Origin: an uncultured Coprococcus sp.
GTDB lineage: Bacteria; Bacillota; Clostridia; Lachnospirales; Lachnospiraceae
Assembly (NCBI GenBank): GCA_934277375.1
Contig: CAKQTZ010000010.1
Location: forward strand, 1-64,000
DNA length: 64,000 nucleotides
Direction of reading: 5' to 3'
The notes under the pieces were generated by a model. The model made no database searches, was not told the origin of the DNA, and worked only from the letters and a program-made list of their open reading frames with translations. This document shows positions 59,555 through 64,000 of the stretch, one piece after another; position 1 is the first letter of the stretch, and each line of letters starts with the position of its first letter. The translations under genes and the position numbers were made by a program.

Positions 59555-59668
59555 TTTGACATAACCATGCAGGAGCGCTCCCGCTCAACTCAGGCTGCAG
59601 CGGCACTAGCGCTCGCAGGCTCACTGAGAGCCGGCGCTTTCCTATGTCCTGCATCAGTTAATGTCAAA
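59555..59668 (-). ncRNA. Candidate structured RNA, element D
   Basis: TTTGACAT (59555-59562) pairs with ATGTCAAA (59661-59668), and ATGCAGGA pairs with TCCTGCAT inside. On the minus strand the core reads CGCCGGCTCTCAG..GCTAGTGCCGCTGCAG..GAGCGGGAGCG, which aligns with element C (49721-49860) although the outer stem is unrelated in sequence. It lies between two plus-strand genes (gltX, argJ) and on the minus strand is not attached to any gene. Orientation is assigned from alignment only. Confidence 0.5.
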
Positions 59669-59752
59669 ACGATTACAGATTGTACAATATACTTATTCGC
59701 AGCCAAGTGAGGATGCTTGGTCAAAATATATTTTAGAAGGGACAGGATTATT

Positions 59753-60997
59753 ATGAATAAGAAGATATATGACGGTTATACATATGTAGATGGTGGCGTG
59801 TGCGCTGCAAAGGGTTTCACAGCAAATGGCCTTAACTGTGGACTGAACTCTGACAAGAACAAGAATGATCTCGGAATGGTATTTTCTGAGGTGCCATGTG
59901 TGGCAGCAGGCGTGTATACACAGAACAAGGTGAAGGGCGCACCGGTCACAGTTACCAAGGAGCACCTGAAGAAGTCCGGCAACAAGGCACAGGCAGTCAT
60001 CGTGAACTCCAAGAATGCCAACACATGCAACGCAGATGGAATAGAGAAAGCTGAGAAGATATCCCAGCTTGCAGCGGATGCCCTGGGTATAGATGTGAAC
60101 CTTGTCATCAATGCTTCAACAGGCGTCATCGGACAGATCATCCCTATCGAGCCATTTGAGGAGCACATGAAGGAACTTGCCGACGGTCTCTCGGCAGACG
60201 GCAACGACAAGGCGGCAAATGCTATCATGACCACAGACACAGTGGACAAGCAGGTTGCTGTCCAGTTCGACATAGATGGTGTGACATGCACCCTTGGCGG
60301 TATGGCAAAGGGAAGCGGAATGATCCATCCAAACATGGCTACAACGCTTAACTTCATCACCTCAGACATAGCTATCACATCAGAGCTTATCCAGAAGGCA
60401 CTCTCAGAGATCGTAAAGGTGACATACAACTGTCTCTCTGTAGACGGAGACCAGTCCACAAATGATACTCTGACAGTCATGGCAAATGGCCTTGCGGGCA
60501 ACAAGCTCATCGACACGGAGAACGAAGCTTATGAGAAGTTCAAGAAGGCACTCTACATAGTTATGGAGTGTATGACCATGATGCTTGCCTCGGACGGTGA
60601 GGGCGCAACCAAGATGATCGAGTGCACAGTTGCAGGAGCACCTGACCTTGACACAGCCATCATAGTTGCAAAGAGCGTTATCCGCTCCCCACTTACAAAG
60701 TGTGCTATGTTCGGCGAGGACGCCAACTGGGGACGTATCCTCTGTGCTATCGGATATGCGGAGGCTGATTTCGATATAGATAAGGTTGCAGTTGACCTTG
60801 AGTCAGAATTTGGCGTGGTTCCTGTATGCCGCAATGGCGCAGGAGTGCCATTCTCAGAGGAGAAGGCAGCCAAGGTATTGAGCTCAGATGAGATACACAT
60901 CAACATAGATCTCGGAATCGGCGAAGTGACAGCCAAGGCATGGGGCTGTGACCTGACATATGATTACGTGAAGATCAATGGGGATTATCGTTCGTAG
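59753..60997 (+). CDS. argJ: Bifunctional ornithine acetyltransferase / N-acetylglutamate synthase (414 aa)
   Basis: Start at ATG 59753. The ArgJ autoproteolysis site is in GMIHPNMATTLNFITSD (the Ala-Thr bond, Thr nucleophile near residue 200), and KGSGM precedes it. Other motifs: GVYTQNKVKGAPV, VNSKNANTCN, LSVDGDQSTNDT, GEDANWGRILCA. Recycles the acetyl group in arginine synthesis. Other arg genes are not in the window, so the gene is separated from its pathway here. Confidence 0.96.
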   Translation: MNKKIYDGYTYVDGGVCAAKGFTANGLNCGLNSDKNKNDLGMVFSEVPCVAAGVYTQNKVKGAPVTVTKEHLKKSGNKAQAVIVNSKNANTCNADGIEKAEKISQLAADALGIDVNLVINASTGVIGQIIPIEPFEEHMKELADGLSADGNDKAANAIMTTDTVDKQVAVQFDIDGVTCTLGGMAKGSGMIHPNMATTLNFITSDIAITSELIQKALSEIVKVTYNCLSVDGDQSTNDTLTVMANGLAGNKLIDTENEAYEKFKKALYIVMECMTMMLASDGEGATKMIECTVAGAPDLDTAIIVAKSVIRSPLTKCAMFGEDANWGRILCAIGYAEADFDIDKVAVDLESEFGVVPVCRNGAGVPFSEEKAAKVLSSDEIHINIDLGIGEVTAKAWGCDLTYDYVKINGDYRS

Positions 60998-61040
60998 ACA
61001 TATAAAGTTGTAGAATGATAAGTTATATGTAACATAGAAG

Positions 61041-61072
61041 AATGGACTGTCAATTGATGACAGTCCATTTTG
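61041..61072 (+). terminator. Terminator after argJ
   Basis: AATGGACTGTCA and TGACAGTCCATT pair around ATTGA, followed by TTGTG. Confidence 0.85.
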
Positions 61073-61077
61073 TGTAT

Positions 61078-61137
61078 AGTAACAAAAAATATTGATTAGT
61101 AACATAAAAAATGTTATTGTATAAAAAATAAGTTACT
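61078..61137. promoter_or_regulatory. Promoter-operator region of the AbiE-like pair
   Basis: AGTAAC occurs at 61078-61083 and 61098-61103, and its complement GTTACT at 61132-61137, within very AT-rich DNA with TATAAA. AbiEi-type antitoxins bind inverted repeats in their own promoter; that these are the sites is inference. Confidence 0.55.
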
Positions 61138-61148
61138 AAAGTGGTGAT

Positions 61149-62117
61149 ATGATGATAAATGAAATTAATAAAGCGTTTGGATTAGATTTTCAAATAAGTA
61201 AAAAAGAAAAAATAAGAAACGTGCCTATATTTATGACAATAAAACGAGAATTTTATGAAGCTAGTAATGGTGTGGATAGTTTTTTGTTAGTAAAAGTCTC
61301 TGATGATGAGAAGTTTGGGGTTGTTGCATTGGAGAAACAGCGAAGAATGTATGAAGAGAAAACGGATATGCAAATAGCTTATTGGTTTGTCAAGCTGACA
61401 AGATCACAAAGAGACTCGTTAATAGGACATCATATTCCTTTTGTGGCAGAAGATAAGCAGCTATATCTTCCGTTTTTAGGAATATCAATACAGAATTCTT
61501 TTAAGAATAATACAGGTAATGTCAAAACCGATAAGATGATGCCTGTTACACAAAGTCTGTTTTTATATTTGATCTATGAATGCGCAAACAAAAAGGTGTT
61601 GAAGAAACAGGCTGCTGACAAATTGAATGTTACTAAGACGTCTATAACAAGAGCAAGTGAACAACTAAAAAAAATGGGATTGATACAGCAGGAGAAGACA
61701 GGAAAAGAGATTTACATGTGTACTGTTGCAGATGGATACAAACTGTTTTTGATGGCGAAGAAATATCTCATCAACCCAGTTCAAGAGTCATTTGTAATAG
61801 AAAAAAACACTTCCATACAGGAAAAAATCATATCGGGAGAGACTGCGTTATCAAGATATTCGATGCTGAATCCATCACGGATAGAAAGCGTGGCAATGGA
61901 TAAAGAACTAGCAAAATCATATAGTCCCGAGAAAGTGGACGAAATATGGAATGAGGACAAAGAACTTATAAGGATAGAATCTTGGAAATATGATCCGAAC
62001 AAGTTTTCAAAAAAAGGAGTAGTAGATCCGATATCTTTATATATGACATTGTCTGACCATCAGGATGAGAGAATAGAGGGAGCATTAGAGGAAATGATGG
62101 AGGGGTACAAATGGTAA
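61149..62117 (+). CDS. AbiEi-like winged-helix antitoxin (322 aa)
   Basis: The middle holds a helix-turn-helix (KKQAADKLNVTKTSITRASEQLKKMGLIQQ, residues about 153-182, shown here only in part by its MarR/AbiEi-like pattern) with a wing to about 195. The N-terminal 120 residues and C-terminal 120 residues are of AbiEi-like layout but not of a family I can name with certainty. It overlaps the downstream nucleotidyltransferase gene by 7 bp, as in type IV toxin-antitoxin operons. AT-rich codon use differs from the neighbours, suggesting acquisition. Expected to repress its own operon and counter the toxin. Confidence 0.68.
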   Translation: MMINEINKAFGLDFQISKKEKIRNVPIFMTIKREFYEASNGVDSFLLVKVSDDEKFGVVALEKQRRMYEEKTDMQIAYWFVKLTRSQRDSLIGHHIPFVAEDKQLYLPFLGISIQNSFKNNTGNVKTDKMMPVTQSLFLYLIYECANKKVLKKQAADKLNVTKTSITRASEQLKKMGLIQQEKTGKEIYMCTVADGYKLFLMAKKYLINPVQESFVIEKNTSIQEKIISGETALSRYSMLNPSRIESVAMDKELAKSYSPEKVDEIWNEDKELIRIESWKYDPNKFSKKGVVDPISLYMTLSDHQDERIEGALEEMMEGYKW

Positions 62118-62857
62118 TAGGAATGAACTCGTTTCGTGATAAATTCAGAGACTATGTAGATTGTTATACGATTATTGGTGGCGCGGCATGCGATATACTT
62201 ATGTCGGAAAATGGTGCAGAATTTAGAGCGACAAAAGATATTGATATGATTTTGATCTTGGAAGATAATTCTCGTGGGTTTGGAAAGGTGTTTTGGGAGT
62301 ATATCAAAGAAGCTGGATATAAGTGCGGTTGGAAAAATAGCGATAAAGTGCATTTTTACAGATTTACTGAACCTAATCCAGGATATCCTGCAATGATTGA
62401 GTTGTTTTCAAGATTGCCCGGATATCATTTGGATGTTGGGACTGGAATTATACCGATTCACATAGATGATAACACTTCAAGTTTATCTGCTATCTTGCTA
62501 AATGATGATTTTTATAATTTTATGATGCAGGGGAGAACAGTTGTAAATGGAATCAGTGTGTTGGGAGCTGAGTATCTTATACCATTCAAAATGTTTGCAT
62601 GGTTGGATTTAAGAAACAAAAAGAGTTTAGGGGAACATGTGAATGAAAAAGATTTGAAAAAACATAAGTATGATGTATTTAGATTGCTTCAAATCGTGCA
62701 AAATGATGCAAGAATAGAGACAAATGGCTTGGTGAGAAAAAGCATATTGGAGTACTTGGACATTATATTAGATGAAAATATTCCATTTTCTCAACTGGGA
62801 TTGCCTTTTGAAAAAGATGCGGCGATCTCGTTGTTGAGTGAGATATACATTGTATAG
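62111..62857 (+). CDS. AbiEii-like nucleotidyltransferase, putative toxin (248 aa)
   Basis: ATG 62111 overlaps the upstream stop codon. The nucleotidyltransferase motif is IIGGAACDILMSENG followed by ATKDIDMILIL (GG..DxD arrangement, residues about 20-50). Length and the AEYLIPFKMFAWLDLRNKKS segment (near 157-176) fit DUF1814/AbiEii-related proteins. AbiEii/MenA-type enzymes stop growth by modifying tRNA ends or other targets with nucleotides. With the upstream regulator it forms a probable type IV toxin-antitoxin or phage-exclusion module. Confidence 0.75.
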   Translation: MVIGMNSFRDKFRDYVDCYTIIGGAACDILMSENGAEFRATKDIDMILILEDNSRGFGKVFWEYIKEAGYKCGWKNSDKVHFYRFTEPNPGYPAMIELFSRLPGYHLDVGTGIIPIHIDDNTSSLSAILLNDDFYNFMMQGRTVVNGISVLGAEYLIPFKMFAWLDLRNKKSLGEHVNEKDLKKHKYDVFRLLQIVQNDARIETNGLVRKSILEYLDIILDENIPFSQLGLPFEKDAAISLLSEIYIV

Positions 62858-62934
62858 TGATGTTTTGAGCTAATTTATGAAATACTTTTTTGAATGACGC
62901 ATATAAAACTCATAATAAATTGGAAAGATAGTAC

Positions 62935-62965
62935 GCAAGATAATAAGCAAGATAATAAGCAAGAT
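62935..62965 (+). repeat. Short tandem repeat
   Basis: AAGCAAGATAAT-like 12-bp unit, about two and a half copies. No gene is seen in 62858-63090. Confidence 0.6.
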
Positions 62966-63090
62966 GAAAATGCTATCAGCACAGTAAATAAAAAAAGTTT
63001 TCCATATCAATAAAAGGCTAAAACTTGTAAAATAAATAACATGATTATGTCATGAAATAAATAGGTGTTCAAAACGTTGGAGGTTAATAC

Positions 63091-64000
63091 ATGGAAGATA
63101 GAGTACTTGACTGGGCAGTATACGAGAAGACAGCCCGCGAGATGGCTGCAGAGGGACTGGTTCTGTTAAAGAACGACAACAAAGCTCTGCCGCTTAAGCA
63201 GGGAGAGACGGTTTCTGTATTTGGACGTATGCAGAACCATTATTATAAGAGTGGAACCGGTTCAGGCGGCATGGTGAATGTTGCCAGAGTGGTAGGAATC
63301 CTGGACGCACTTAATGAGTGCAAGGATGTAAATGTCAATCAGAAGCTGGCAGAGACTTACGCCGCATGGGATAAGGAACATCCTGTGGAGCTGGGACTTG
63401 GCTGGGGACAGGAGCCGTGGTCACAGGCGGAGATGCCGGTTACAGAGGAACTCGTGCAGGAGGCTGCCGGCGAGTCGGACTTGGCCATAGTGATAATCGC
63501 AAGAACAGCTGGTGAGGACAAGGACAATACACTTGAAAAAGGAGCATTTATGCTCACTGATATAGAGACTGATATGCTTAGACTTGTCAGAGAGAATTTC
63601 CAGAAAATGGTCGTTCTCTTGAATGTCGGCGGTCTTATAGATATGTCATTTCTTGACACGATTTCCCCAGATGCCTGCATGTATGTATGGCAGGGCGGAA
63701 TGGTCGGCGGATATGGAGTGGCTGATGTCCTCGTAGGGGATGTCAGCCCTTCAGGAAAACTCACAGACACGATAGCCTATGATATCAAGGATTATCCTGC
63801 GTATGACAATTTCGGCGGCGAAGAGAGAAATTTCTACGCAGAGGATATCTATGTGGGATATCGTTACTTTGAGACATTTGCAAAGGATAAGGTCAGATAT
63901 CCGTTTGGATACGGATTGTCATACACAGACTTCAAGATTGGCGTAAAGCATGCAAGCCTGGATTTTGAAAAAGGCGTGGCGAATATCTGTGTCAAAGTCA
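63091..64000 (+). CDS. GH3 beta-glucosidase, inverted domain order (5' part, runs off the window)
   Basis: ATG 63091 after TTGGAGG; 303 codons are visible and open to the edge. The start EKTAREMAAEGLVLLKNDNK is what usually begins the C-terminal (alpha/beta)6 sandwich domain of GH3, here at the N-terminus. Later motifs are VIIARTAGEDKDN, VLLNVGGLIDMSFLD, WQGGMVGGYGVADVLVG and YPFGYGLSYT (start of the FnIII-like part). The TIM-barrel with the nucleophile Asp must follow outside the window. This permuted order is known from Ruminococcus and Butyrivibrio beta-glucosidases. Intracellular, no signal peptide. Confidence 0.9.
   Translation, partial: MEDRVLDWAVYEKTAREMAAEGLVLLKNDNKALPLKQGETVSVFGRMQNHYYKSGTGSGGMVNVARVVGILDALNECKDVNVNQKLAETYAAWDKEHPVELGLGWGQEPWSQAEMPVTEELVQEAAGESDLAIVIIARTAGEDKDNTLEKGAFMLTDIETDMLRLVRENFQKMVVLLNVGGLIDMSFLDTISPDACMYVWQGGMVGGYGVADVLVGDVSPSGKLTDTIAYDIKDYPAYDNFGGEERNFYAEDIYVGYRYFETFAKDKVRYPFGYGLSYTDFKIGVKHASLDFEKGVANICVKV

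Noticed and set aside
62935..62965. Short repeats as a CRISPR array
   Set aside because: Units are 12 bp and tandem without spacers; no cas genes in the window.

Overview
The window looks like a chromosomal segment of a Gram-positive anaerobe of the Lachnospiraceae type (Coprococcus/Roseburia/Butyrivibrio-like). The reasons are strong AGGAGG ribosome sites, a T-box on thrS, a GntR/YtrA-type ABC operon, a thrS product without a TGS domain, PD-(D/E)XK 'transposase-like' Rpn nucleases, a ROK kinase paired with a GH1 6-phospho-beta-glucosidase, and a GH3 enzyme with inverted domain order. The genus is inference. Most of the window is ordinary, moderately AT-rich core sequence. An island at about 31-41 kb is more AT-rich and carries broken genes.

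Layout. 0-3.6 kb: a partial Rpn-family nuclease, a secreted Ig-like repeat protein, and an orphaned YefM antitoxin with a truncated YoeB, partly enclosed by a perfect 73-bp direct repeat. 3.9-12.6 kb: GT4 glycosyltransferase, GntR-ABC operon, DUF3793 gene, a flavodoxin inside a 55-bp inverted repeat, a YczE/YitT-like membrane protein opposite a LysR regulator, and a diguanylate cyclase. 12.8-15 kb: an overlapping ATPase/TOPRIM-like pair resembling two-gene defence systems. 15.3-28.7 kb: TrkA-TrkH potassium uptake, a two-component system, a D-2-hydroxyacid dehydrogenase, a MoxR-DUF58-transglutaminase operon, AzlCD and an S66 peptidase. 28.8-31 kb: T-box and thrS. 31-40.7 kb: a second Rpn plus Ig-repeat cassette with a duplicated thrS 3' end, an IS256-family element sitting in a terminator, a 5'-truncated surface protein, and an amber-interrupted AAA/PD-(D/E)XK gene. 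40.9-44.2 kb: a cysteine regulon with an Rrf2 repressor, a Cys-codon leader peptide, metY and cysK. 44.4-49.6 kb: Fic protein, a flippase-like membrane protein, and a TetM/EF-G-like GTPase fused to a NYN ribonuclease domain. 49.7-64 kb: glpK, a beta-glucoside kinase with 6-phospho-beta-glucosidase, an aldolase-like enzyme, a Gfo/Idh oxidoreductase, a Nim-like flavoprotein, gltX, argJ, an AbiE-type toxin-antitoxin pair, and the start of a GH3 beta-glucosidase.

Between genes there are four long-stemmed structured elements (8674-8840, 40701-40920, 49721-49860, 59555-59668). They keep conserved core sequence while their outer stems differ but still pair. I do not recognise them as any riboswitch I can name, and they are the best candidates here for an undescribed RNA or repeat family. 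The fused GTPase-NYN protein, the Cys leader peptide and the thrS-tail duplication next to an Rpn nuclease are the other strong leads. No rRNA, tRNA or CRISPR array was seen.
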